From CAYSRM01 sp964543205 (GTDB lineage Bacteria > Verrucomicrobiota > Kiritimatiellia > UBA8416 > CAYSRM01), in contig CAZIXB010000051.1 in NCBI GenBank assembly GCA_964543205.1, positions 1-9,968 on the forward strand: 9,968 bases of DNA, in the 5' to 3' direction. Below are positions 1 to 7,700 of this stretch, in pieces. The translations under genes were made by a program, and so were the position numbers. Position 1 is the first letter of the stretch. The number at the start of each line of letters is the position of its first letter. A model generated the notes under the pieces. It did no database searches. It saw only the letters and a list, made by a program, of their open reading frames with translations, and was not told where the DNA came from.

Positions 1-62
1 CGGTTTATATGCTGATGGGAGGCATTGTTTGCCGGTAAGGATTAAAGGTGGAGGAAAACGTT

Positions 63-458
63 ATGGCGGAGTTAAAGGATCAGATTCAGAGCGCGGATTG
101 GAAATCGGAGAAACATGTTCCGGTGATAGAATGCGATGATACGGTGCAGGCCGATGAGTTTTTCCAGGTAAAAACCGGACTGGGCAAGGCCGTTGCGCAT
201 CCGAACACGACAGAGCATCATATCAGGTGGATAAACCTGTATTTTCAGCCGGAAGGAGCAAAGGCGCCTTTTCATGTCGCTCATTTTGGTTTTGCAGCTC
301 ATGGAGAGTCTGTAAAGGGACCGAACGAAGGACCGGTCTATGCCCATCATGAGGGAACCGTGTCAATGAAGATCAGCTCCGGAGGAACCATATACGCCAT
401 GGCTTACTGCAACATCCATGGGTTATGGCAGTCTTCAAAGGAAATCAAATTAAAGTAA
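63..458 (+). CDS. Superoxide reductase, class II (neelaredoxin / desulfoferrodoxin C-terminal domain type)
   Basis: Reduces superoxide to hydrogen peroxide in the cytoplasm without making oxygen, a typical defence in anaerobes. The 131-aa protein carries the full set of ligands for the square-pyramidal Fe(His)4Cys centre: His18 in the E-K-H-V-P motif (with the catalytic Glu16-Lys17 pair), His46 and His52 in HPNTTEH, and Cys116 and His119 in CNIHGLW. Spacings match desulfoferrodoxin. The N-terminal rubredoxin-like Cys4 domain of class I enzymes is absent, so it is class II. The ATG at 63 is chosen because GGAGG (50-54) lies 8 nt upstream; the in-frame GTG at 48 overlaps that Shine-Dalgarno. 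It is the first of three same-strand redox genes. Its usual partner is rubredoxin, and none is visible here, so its electron donor is unknown. Family assignment is very secure. Confidence 0.95.
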   Translation: MAELKDQIQSADWKSEKHVPVIECDDTVQADEFFQVKTGLGKAVAHPNTTEHHIRWINLYFQPEGAKAPFHVAHFGFAAHGESVKGPNEGPVYAHHEGTVSMKISSGGTIYAMAYCNIHGLWQSSKEIKLK

Positions 459-527
459 AACAGGCAGTAGAGCCTGCCGGTATCGGCGCATGAATAGATC
501 ACGCTGGACATAAAAAGGAGAATGGAC

Positions 528-716
528 ATGAAAGCGATAGTGGATCAGGACACTTGTACAGGTTGTGGACTTTGTCCGGATACCTGTCCCGAGGTCTTTG
601 AGATGGAAGGCGACGTGGCGCGCGCGAAAGTGGATGTGGTTCCGCCCGAGGCGGAAGATTCCTGCAGGGAAGCTGCGGAAAGTTGCCCGGTAGAAGCTAT
701 CTCGTTAGAAGAGTAG
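528..716 (+). CDS. [4Fe-4S] ferredoxin, single cluster with likely disulfide
   Basis: Small acidic electron carrier of 62 aa. The first half has C10-x2-C13-x2-C16-x3-C20-P and the second half has C46 and C53-P. In single-cluster ferredoxins such as Desulfovibrio gigas and Thermotoga maritima types, three Cys of the first motif plus the distal Cys-Pro bind one [4Fe-4S] cluster, and the other two Cys form a disulfide. By that pattern C10, C13, C16 and C53 are ligands and C20-C46 is the disulfide pair. ATG 528 is preferred over ATG 522 because AAGGAG (515-520) is 7 nt from 528 but only 1 nt from 522. It lies 69 nt after the superoxide reductase and 143 nt before the ferritin-like gene. A role as electron donor to either neighbour is inferred from position only. 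Confidence 0.92.
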   Translation: MKAIVDQDTCTGCGLCPDTCPEVFEMEGDVARAKVDVVPPEAEDSCREAAESCPVEAISLEE

Positions 717-730
717 CGGATATGCCGGCG

Positions 731-742
731 CGGTTTAAACCG
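731..742. repeat. 12-bp perfect palindrome between ferredoxin and ferritin-like genes
   Basis: CGGTTTAAACCG is a perfect 12-bp palindrome starting 14 nt after the ferredoxin stop codon. It could be a small operator or a chance palindrome. It has no T-run and is too short for a convincing terminator. No recognised regulator consensus (Fur, PerR, Rex) is matched clearly. Confidence 0.3.
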
Positions 743-859
743 GAACACGGCTTGCGAGAAGAGTCTACTGCGCGTATAGATTTGTGACCGTGGAAATGGA
801 TAGAATCAGAAAAGACGACTGATTGGCGCAATGGGTTTAAAAAAAGGAGGCAACCAGGA

Positions 860-1324
860 ATGATTTTTTCACCTGAGGCTGTGTTAAATATCGGGCTTGG
901 CATAGAACAGAAGGGCATTGAGGTGTACGAGCAGGTAAAGCAGGAGGTCGGAAACGGCAAGGTTGATTTCCTGATTGGCCAGGAGAAAGAACATATAGAG
1001 AAATTCAAGCAGCTGTTTAACCAGGATTCAGGGCTGTTCAAGTCGCCTGACGTTAATGCCGGTTATCTTGACGAGGATTATCTGAGTGCGGCTTATGTAG
1101 AGACATCTGTTTTCGGCAATCTTGATGTGTCGAAGATTGACAGGGACAACCTTCTTGATACGGCCATTTCCATGGAAAGGGAATCCATATTGTTTTACGG
1201 GGACCTTATTTCTGTGACTCCTCACGAGTATGCGTCGCAACGGGCGCTTCTTAATGACCTCATGAAAGAAGAGCGCAAGCATCTTGTTACTGTAACAGTA
1301 CTGAAGAGACAAGAGTCAGCTTGA
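860..1324 (+). CDS. Ferritin-like diiron protein, rubrerythrin-related, no rubredoxin domain
   Basis: A 154-aa predicted four-helix-bundle protein of the ferritin/rubrerythrin superfamily. Two halves repeat the same pattern: E16...Y23 then E42-x2-H45, and E106...Y113 then E138-x2-H141. These are the expected ligands of a dinuclear iron site (one Glu plus one ExxH from each half). There is no CxxC pair, so the C-terminal rubredoxin domain of classical rubrerythrin is missing and electrons would have to come from a separate carrier. Likely roles are peroxide reduction or iron handling in the cytoplasm. The start is set by a strong AAGGAGG (844-850), 9 nt before the ATG. It lies downstream of superoxide reductase and ferredoxin on the same strand, which fits peroxide removal after superoxide reduction (inferred). 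The superfamily call is secure; the exact activity is not. Confidence 0.88.
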   Translation: MIFSPEAVLNIGLGIEQKGIEVYEQVKQEVGNGKVDFLIGQEKEHIEKFKQLFNQDSGLFKSPDVNAGYLDEDYLSAAYVETSVFGNLDVSKIDRDNLLDTAISMERESILFYGDLISVTPHEYASQRALLNDLMKEERKHLVTVTVLKRQESA

Positions 1325-1378
1325 ACCTTCCGGATTTATGAATTCGGATGATGCATGTCCTGGCCGACCAGTCGATAG

Positions 1379-1555
1379 CCCGCATATCTCACAGAATTTC
1401 GTAGTGAGAGCGTGGAAAGCGCTGCTGCGAGGGCGCGAATTGGTAAAACGTCGGAGCAGCCGTATAGACATACTGCAATCTGGCGTTTTGTCAATGCGTG
1501 CCGTCCACAGTGGGGCTATCCGCGCTCGCAGCAGGAATTTTGTGAGATATGCGGG
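1379..1555. mobile_element. MITE-like non-coding element with 15-bp perfect terminal inverted repeats
   Basis: The left end CCCGCATATCTCACA (1379-1393) is matched exactly in inverted orientation at 1541-1555, and homology continues imperfectly to about 1400 and 1535. Subterminal inverted copies of CTGCTGCGAG also occur (1422-1431 and 1525-1534), with about 20 extra bases in the left arm. The tetramer ATAG flanks both ends (1375-1378 and 1556-1559), consistent with a 4-bp target duplication. The 177-bp interior has no convincing gene. The element fills most of the gap between two convergent genes, 7 bp from the sucrose synthase stop codon. It resembles a miniature inverted-repeat element moved in trans; an IS1380-type transposase is one candidate from the CC-starting ends and 4-bp duplication, but that is unverified. 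A degenerate bidirectional hairpin is the alternative. Confidence 0.5.
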
Positions 1556-1562
1556 ATAGCCC
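1513..1562. repeat. 9-bp perfect inverted repeat next to the sucrose synthase stop
   Basis: GGGCTATCC (1513-1521) and GGATAGCCC (1554-1562) are perfect inverted copies 32 nt apart. In the sucrose synthase transcript the stem begins directly after the TGA codon. No T-run follows, so it is not a classical intrinsic terminator, but it could cap or stabilise the 3' end. It overlaps the right end of the MITE-like element and its presumed target duplication. Confidence 0.4.
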
Positions 1563-3971
1563 TCAGGTGGCTGGAGTTTCAGTGTTGCCGGGAACTTTTT
1601 CGGCCAGGGGCCTGTACATCAGGCCGTAGAACATTTCCAGGTAGCGTCGCGTTTCCTCTCGTTCCATGTTGGAGATGTGTTTCCAGAAACCGTAAATCCG
1701 CGAAAGAGACAGCAGGCGTCCCGCGTACAACTTCCATGTGTATCGTTTCTGCACACGGCGCATAGCGCCTTTCGATATTTTTTCCCATAGTTCAGGGTTG
1801 TCGGTCGCCTTTTGAAAGAACCTCTCGATCGAGTGTGACATCTTTTCGCCGTGGTTAGGATCGATATGGTATCCGGATTTGCCGTCTTCTATGATTTCCA
1901 GCGGGCCGCCGTAGCAGGTCGCAAAGACCGGCAGCCCCGAACTCATTGCCTCTATGACTGTAAGTCCGAAAGCTTCGAATAGCGCAGGCTGGACAAAAAC
2001 TCCCCGGTGGTCTGCAACAACTCTGTAGATCTCAGCAACAACGTTTTTGTCGCTTTGCATATTGATCCAGCGCATGGCGCCGTCTAGTTTATGTTCATTC
2101 ATGAGATCGTGGACCCGCTCTATCTGGGCGCGCTCGTCGTCATCGTCCGAAAGCGCCGGATCTATATTGCCGCCGACTATAAGCAAATTGGCCATATCCT
2201 GAAGTTTCTGTGACTGTGCGAAAGATTCCACGAGCCCGGAAACGTTTTTTACATGATCAAGCCTGGACATTGCCAGTATTATGGGCTTGTCCGGTTTCTC
2301 GAAATGACCCCTGGCTTCTTCGCGTTCGGGCTCAAAAACCAGACCGTGCACCGCCGCGCCCAATCCCTCGATTCTTTTGTCTTTTTCTGTGTGAGGGAAA
2401 AATATTTTAGGGTCGGCGCCTGGCGATACAATATTGAATTTAGGATCAAAGACGTCCACACCGTTTACAACCCTGTAAAGGCCGGGCATCGTGAATGACC
2501 CGTAGCTCTCGTACTGTCCCTGGCTGTCTTCCCGTCCTGCGATCTCCTGGTAGGTGCTTGTAATGATGAAATCAGCGGAGTTCATTGCTATTAGGTCGGC
2601 AGTGAACTGGCAGGAGAAATGGTATGCGCCTTCATATTCTTTCCAACGGAGCGCGGAATAAAGATATTTGTTTTTCTCCAGCGCATGGGCGATGTTGCAC
2701 TGTGTTATGTTCAGCCTGTGCGCAAGAAGGGAAGCCACAAGGTTGCCGTCGGAATAGTTTCCTATAACCATATCCGGTGTTCCGCCCAGTTCGGCGGGTA
2801 TCTCCCGTTCTACTTCGTGGGCAAATTTTTCCAGGTATGGCCAGACATTGAAGCGTCTTACCCAGCGTTGAACGACTTCGTCGTTTTCGTTCCTGAATGG
2901 TATTCTTAGAATTCTGGCATTCTCGGTTCCCATAATATGTTCAAGCCGCTGGTTGCAGTTGGTGTTGCCTGCTTCCGGGATCAGACGGGTAACAACCACG
3001 ATTTGGGGATCTACCGTGACGCCCTGGTCATACAGATTCTTGCGCATCTCTTTTTCCAGCGCGCGGACCTGGTCGAGTATATATACCACCTGGCCGCCCG
3101 TGTCCGGTTTCCCCAGGACGTTTGACTGACCGAAGAAGCCGTGCGGGGAAATGATTGCTATACGGAAAATCATGGGAATTCTTGAGAGGAAGTTTTCAAG
3201 TTGCTGAGGATCCGGAGCTTCCAGAAGATCGGAAAGCATCTGGAGCATCTTCCGGACCTGGCCTGCAGTTCTTCCCCATCCCGGCGCAAAGCCCATTTGC
3301 GCCATTTTTTCTTCGATCCTGTTCCAGGATGTATTGCTTCCTGTTGTCTTGAGGAAAGCTTCAGCCTGTCGCAGGGCGCCGCGAAGCTGGTCGATGTTGC
3401 GGATCAAGTCATTAAGCATCAACTGCCTGCCCTCCAACTGGTGGGTCATCAGGAAACCCAGGATGCTGCGCGATCCGTTTTCCAGATCTTTGAAGATATG
3501 GCTTGATAGGTGGCGATTCAAATATTCTACGCCTCTTCCTATGGATCGGATTTCCTTCAATTTCGGGAAGCCTCTTTCAAAAGGGCGCAGGTCCACTTCA
3601 ACTACCCATTGGTTTTCGTTTTGACCTGGTTCCATCAACTCTTCCTTGAATCGCAGGAACTCGTTGACGCTGACCTCATCGCAAAGGACTTCTTCTGTAT
3701 GAAAACGCAGGTATTTCCATTCAGCTATGCTTTGGCGCACGGAAATGTATATCCATGGCGGGCGTATGGCTGATTCCTGGGCCAACCTGAAAACCCGGCT
3801 GATGACGGTCCCCTTCAGGGAACGTCCATCGCGTTTCCTGCTGAACTCGTCGAATATTTCGCTCAAGTCGGTTGACAGCATGAAGGATCTTTTTTCCGCT
3901 TCGATCCTCCTTAACAGGCCGTGAACGGCTTCACGTTTAGATTCCAGTGTTTCTTGTATTGCGTTGATCAT
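1563..3971 (-). CDS. Sucrose synthase (GT4 family, GT-B fold)
   Basis: Reversibly converts sucrose plus NDP to NDP-glucose plus fructose. The 802-aa length matches full-length sucrose synthases. An N-terminal regulatory part (about 1-265) precedes the GT-B catalytic core. Visible hallmarks are the SPHGFFGQ...PDTGGQ glucosyl-acceptor loop (about 275-294), His429 in IAHALEK, the nucleotide-phosphate binding pair Arg570 and Lys575 in SRLDHVKN, and the E-x7-E motif Glu666/Glu674 in EAFGLTVIE, followed by GGPLEII. These align with the active-site residues of plant SUS1. ATG 3971 is chosen because AGGAG ends 4 nt upstream and bacterial homologues begin in the same way; the GTG at 4007 has no ribosome site. 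No sucrose-phosphate synthase or phosphatase is in the window, so whether sucrose is made or cleaved cannot be said. It lies downstream of a universal stress protein. Confidence 0.95.
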   Translation of the reverse strand: MINAIQETLESKREAVHGLLRRIEAEKRSFMLSTDLSEIFDEFSRKRDGRSLKGTVISRVFRLAQESAIRPPWIYISVRQSIAEWKYLRFHTEEVLCDEVSVNEFLRFKEELMEPGQNENQWVVEVDLRPFERGFPKLKEIRSIGRGVEYLNRHLSSHIFKDLENGSRSILGFLMTHQLEGRQLMLNDLIRNIDQLRGALRQAEAFLKTTGSNTSWNRIEEKMAQMGFAPGWGRTAGQVRKMLQMLSDLLEAPDPQQLENFLSRIPMIFRIAIISPHGFFGQSNVLGKPDTGGQVVYILDQVRALEKEMRKNLYDQGVTVDPQIVVVTRLIPEAGNTNCNQRLEHIMGTENARILRIPFRNENDEVVQRWVRRFNVWPYLEKFAHEVEREIPAELGGTPDMVIGNYSDGNLVASLLAHRLNITQCNIAHALEKNKYLYSALRWKEYEGAYHFSCQFTADLIAMNSADFIITSTYQEIAGREDSQGQYESYGSFTMPGLYRVVNGVDVFDPKFNIVSPGADPKIFFPHTEKDKRIEGLGAAVHGLVFEPEREEARGHFEKPDKPIILAMSRLDHVKNVSGLVESFAQSQKLQDMANLLIVGGNIDPALSDDDDERAQIERVHDLMNEHKLDGAMRWINMQSDKNVVAEIYRVVADHRGVFVQPALFEAFGLTVIEAMSSGLPVFATCYGGPLEIIEDGKSGYHIDPNHGEKMSHSIERFFQKATDNPELWEKISKGAMRRVQKRYTWKLYAGRLLSLSRIYGFWKHISNMEREETRRYLEMFYGLMYRPLAEKVPGNTETPAT

Positions 3972-4071
3972 TTTTCTCCTGTTGTGTCTTTTCTTTGTCG
4001 TCGGCACGGCTTGTTTTCAACCAGAATCAAAGCGCACAGGCTGGATGGGACTGGCAATAAACGCCAGACAG

Positions 4072-4096
4072 AAAAATTCACCCGGTGTTTTCGGGT
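4072..4096 (-). terminator. Weak intrinsic terminator after the universal stress protein gene
   Basis: On the minus strand, ACCCG (4096-4092) and CGGGT (4084-4080) form a 5-bp GC-rich stem with a 7-nt loop, followed three bases later by five T (4076-4072). It begins about 44 nt after the usp stop codon. The stem is short and the T-run is offset, so termination may be partial and could allow some read-through into sucrose synthase. Confidence 0.4.
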
Positions 4097-4139
4097 CAAT
4101 CCGGCATATGCCCAATGTCTCCGCAGCAGGATTTGAGCA

Positions 4140-4601
4140 TCACGAGTCTTCTTTTTGCGCATGCACCAGGAGCATGTTGCGTCCTGTTTTGCGCATTACT
4201 TTCTGGGCTACGGAGCCGAAGAGGGCATGCTGCCATCCTCTCATTCCGTGAGTGGCTATGACTATCAGGTCAACATCCGTGTCATCGGCAAATTGAACGA
4301 TCTGTTCACCTGGATCTCCGTAGGAAACAACGGGCCTGCTCTTGGTATCATCCAGTTTTTCGTCTACAACCTGTGTAAGCCTTTTGTTCACGCCCTCCCG
4401 CAGCGACTCTTCATATCCAACAATATCAAATTCTGCAGGGGCCACATCCGAATAGATTCCCGCGGGCGGGATAGGTCCTATAACGTGCAGCACGAGCAGA
4501 TCCGCCGAAAAGGTTTTTGCGATGTTTTTAGCTTCCTCGAGGGCCTTGTAAGAAGCCTCGCTGAAATCTGTGGGGCATAGGATCTTTTTATACGGGAACA
4601 T
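4140..4601 (-). CDS. Universal stress protein, UspA family, ATP-binding type
   Basis: A single-domain 153-aa Usp protein. It opens with the conserved KKILCPTDFSEAS strand and first-turn Asp, and ends with the ATP-binding signature A-T-H-G followed by nine residues and G-S (near residues 125-139), then a final LLVHA strand. This is close to the G-x2-G-x9-G-S/T motif of ATP-binding Usp proteins such as MJ0577, with Ala in place of the first Gly. Such proteins are dimeric cytoplasmic stress regulators whose targets are usually unknown. ATG 4601 is preferred over the upstream GTG at 4625 because AAGGAG lies 6 nt before it. A sigma70-like promoter is visible upstream. It is oriented with sucrose synthase, 168 nt away, with a weak terminator between, so co-transcription is uncertain. 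Confidence 0.92.
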   Translation of the reverse strand: MFPYKKILCPTDFSEASYKALEEAKNIAKTFSADLLVLHVIGPIPPAGIYSDVAPAEFDIVGYEESLREGVNKRLTQVVDEKLDDTKSRPVVSYGDPGEQIVQFADDTDVDLIVIATHGMRGWQHALFGSVAQKVMRKTGRNMLLVHAQKEDS

Positions 4602-4646
4602 ATCTGTCTCCTTCTTTTCGTTCACACGCCTCTTTTAAAGCCTGCA

Positions 4647-4674
4647 ATAATAACTTACTTTAGAACAGTTTCAA
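4647..4674 (-). promoter_or_regulatory. Sigma70-type promoter of the universal stress protein gene
   Basis: On the minus strand, TTGAAA (4674-4669, 5 of 6 to TTGACA) and TATTAT (4652-4647, 5 of 6 to TATAAT) are separated by 16 bp. Transcription would start near 4640, giving a leader of about 40 nt that contains the AAGGAG ribosome site. Box quality and position are good, but no experiment supports it. Confidence 0.5.
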
Positions 4675-4750
4675 GTCTATGTTACGGCTTGGATCGGCGT
4701 AAATAAGGATTTGCCTGAGTAAGGAATGCGCAATGCCTGACAGATCCGGG

Positions 4751-7700
4751 CTACTTGTTCTTATCGTTATCGGAGAGCGGGAGATAGATTTTTACAGTAG
4801 TGCCGCGGCCTGGCTGGCTGTCTATTATGATCTGGCCGCCGTGTTGGCTTATTATCCTGTCTGCCGTCGACAGGCCCAGCCCGGCGCTCCGGTCGTCTGT
4901 CTTAGTAGTGAAGAAAGGATCAAAGGCGTGCGCAAGCACGTCTTCGGACATGCCGCAGCCGTTATCAGAGACTGCGATTGCTCCGAAACCTCCGTGATGG
5001 CGTCTGTCATCGGGTATTCCTGCCTGTATGGCGGCTATTTCTTCCGCGGATAGGTCTTCCACCTGCGTGGTGATAGTCAGTTTTCCGCCTTTGGACATTG
5101 CTTCCATTGAATTTATGGCAAGGTGTGTCAGGGCCTGTTCAAGCTGGCCGGGGTCGGCGTTTATTTTATGTTTCCCTGCGGCTGGTTGCAGCACAAGGTC
5201 GATATCTGGCGATAGTGTTCTGCCAAGGATTTCTTTAAGCCCTGTGACAATACGATTTAGATCAATATTTCGCATCTTTGGCGGAGAAGGGTGCGCAAAG
5301 GCGAGAAGATCGGCTGCCAGGCCGGTCACTTCGTTCGCTGCTTGCGCTACTTCGTCCAGGTTGTAGCTGATCTCAGAAGATTTGCCGATCTTGGACTGGG
5401 CTATTTGCGTATTGCCTATGATCCTGGTCAGGGCGTTGGTAAAAGTGTGGGTGATGCGGTGCGCCAGATGTCCCATAGCCGCCATTTTCTGCGAGTGTCT
5501 GACCTGATTTTCGAGCAATCTTTCGTAAGATACGTTGCGCTTGACCGCGACGTAGTTGACTATGTTCCCCGAGTTGTCCATTACCGGCGATATTACAGCT
5601 TCTTCTTCAAAAGTTGAGCCGTCTTTCTTTCGGTTGATAAAGTTTCCTCTCCACGTCTTGCCGCTTGAAATAGTCTGCCACAAGTTGTTGTAAAATTCCT
5701 TGCTGTGTTTGCCGCTGCTTAAGAACTGCGGAGTATTGCCGACAACATCATCAACGGAATAACCTGTCATCTCTTCGAAACACGGGTTCACGTATTTAAT
5801 AATGCCGTTGGGGTCTGTGATCATTATGCATTCTGCAGCCTGTTCGACTGCCGAGGCCAGCCGCGCTCTTTCTGCCTGATTTGCCCTGAGACCGGATATA
5901 TCTATGCCCACGAGCTGTATTGCGGGTTTTTGTTTGTACTCGATTCTGTTGGCGAAGATTTCCGCCGGGAAAGATTGGCCATTGAGTCTTTTTAGCGTTA
6001 CAAAATAATGGTTCGGCGCTTCATCAGCTCGACTTTCGGCGCTCCTTATATAGTCTGTCATTTTCTGCTTGTCAGATTCGGACACGGAGTCAAGAAAGTT
6101 GAGCCCGAGCACGTCCTCCTGGCTGCCTGCTTCGAGCATCTGGAGCAGGGCCATGTTTGCAAAAACAATTTTCTCGTCCTGAACTATTGCAATGGCGTGC
6201 GGGAGGGTCTCTATCAGGGTCCGGTATTTAAGCTCGCTTTCTGCCAGCGCCTGTTCATATTCCTTCTGTTCGGAAATGTCCCTGATGATGCCCTGGACCA
6301 GCTTGTGCGAATTGCTTGGAAAGGCGCCGGCAGTAACGTGGGCATGAAAAAGATCTCCGTTTTTCTTCTTCATATCAACCCTGAAACTTACAGAGCCGCT
6401 TTCTCTGACTATGTCAAAAGCCTGTTTTGACTGGTGCAATGCGCTTTCCGGGTGCAAGTCGGATATTTCATGTTTCAGGATCTCATCTTTTTCGTAACCG
6501 AACATTTCCAGCGCGCGTTCATTAACGTCTGTGATATTGCCTTCCAAGTCGTGAATGATGATGGCGTCGCTTGACTTGTGAAAAAGTTTCGCATATTTGC
6601 TTTCGCTTGCCTTTATGGCTTTGAGCGATTTTTTACGGATAAGGGCTGATGCAGCCAGAATGGCTACAGAAGCTCCAAGGGTTAGAATTATAAGACCTGC
6701 AGCTATTATTAATGTTGAGTATTCTTCTATGAGCGAGAAGGGTTTGTTGATAATTTTTGCGCCTGCAGGAAGTCTGTGCAGCGGTATATTAAAAGCCTTG
6801 AGCTCATCGTAGTCGAAAGCAAACCTGGTTGGACTCTTCATCGGCGGAATCGCGGAGGCTTTCTCGCCTTCAAGAATCCTTGAAACCAGTTTCGCGGCTA
6901 TTATACCGTCTTTCTTGCCGCAGCTCAATTTGCCGCCAACTATGCCGTGCCCCAGGAGGAAATCCCAGACAGAGTATATAGGCGCTCGGCAAAACGGCCT
7001 TAACAGTTCAAGTTTTTTTTCGCAGGATAGAACGGAGCCGTTCTTTTCGCTATGAAAGGCAAGCAGCAGAACAATGGAATTTCGGGGCAATTTTGAGGTC
7101 TTATCCCTGAGTTGTTCCAGGTTAAGATCTTCAAGGTAGATGAACTCGAGCCCGGAAGGAAAATCATCTAACACTTCTTCGGTGTTCCGTTTCAACGCCC
7201 GGCCTGTTGGGGTTGAGTTCAGTATGATGTAGACCTTTTTTGTTGATGGGTTAAGCTTCAGGGCGCTTTTGATGGTTGGTTTTATTCCGAGATTTTGTTT
7301 CAGGCCTGTTGCCGGGCGGCCTTTCAACCGGGTGAGGTCGAAAGAAGATGCGTTGCAGAAGACGAGCGGAACTTCAGGAAAAATCCGGTTTCCGAGCCGG
7401 GCCGCAAAATCCAGTGACTGGTCGTTGCAGCAAACGAAAACGTCTACGTTCCTGTCCGCATACTTTGACATCAGCATTGTTTCAAAAGACTTTAAGTAGT
7501 CGGGAGAGGAATTCCTTTTTGTGTCAAGAAATTCGAAGCAGATGTCGATAGGTTCGTCGCGCCGGTTCAGCTCTTCCTTGATGCCGTCTGAAAATTCTTC
7601 GGACCGCGAGAATCCTGCATTGTCCGAGTGCAGCGCCACGATCCGGGGCGCCTTTTCAGGGACCGCCTGCCCATCTGCGCCTGCTGTAGCCGATTTTAGA

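Noticed and set aside
3..38. Open reading frame tail (…MLMGGIVCR then TAA) at the left edge, possibly the end of an upstream plus-strand gene
   Set aside because: Only about 11 codons are visible and no family can be recognised, so it cannot be told from chance.
463..478. GGCAG/CTGCC hairpin after the superoxide reductase gene as a terminator
   Set aside because: The stem is only 5 bp with no T-run following, so it is not supported as a terminator; at most a small intercistronic hairpin.
722..787. Short plus-strand frame of 21 codons between the ferredoxin and ferritin-like genes
   Set aside because: It has no good ribosome binding site or recognisable motif, and it spans the 12-bp palindrome; probably chance.
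782..806. TTGTGA / TAGAAT as a promoter for the ferritin-like gene
   Set aside because: The spacing is only 13 bp, too short for a sigma70 promoter.
1412..1765. Plus-strand frame of 117 codons across the MITE-like element
   Set aside because: It runs into the antisense of sucrose synthase, is Arg/Cys/Trp-rich without a family signature, and has no ribosome site.
4053..4067. CTGGC/GCCAG hairpin upstream of sucrose synthase as a riboswitch or attenuator
   Set aside because: It is a simple 5-bp stem without the further conserved elements of any known riboswitch class.
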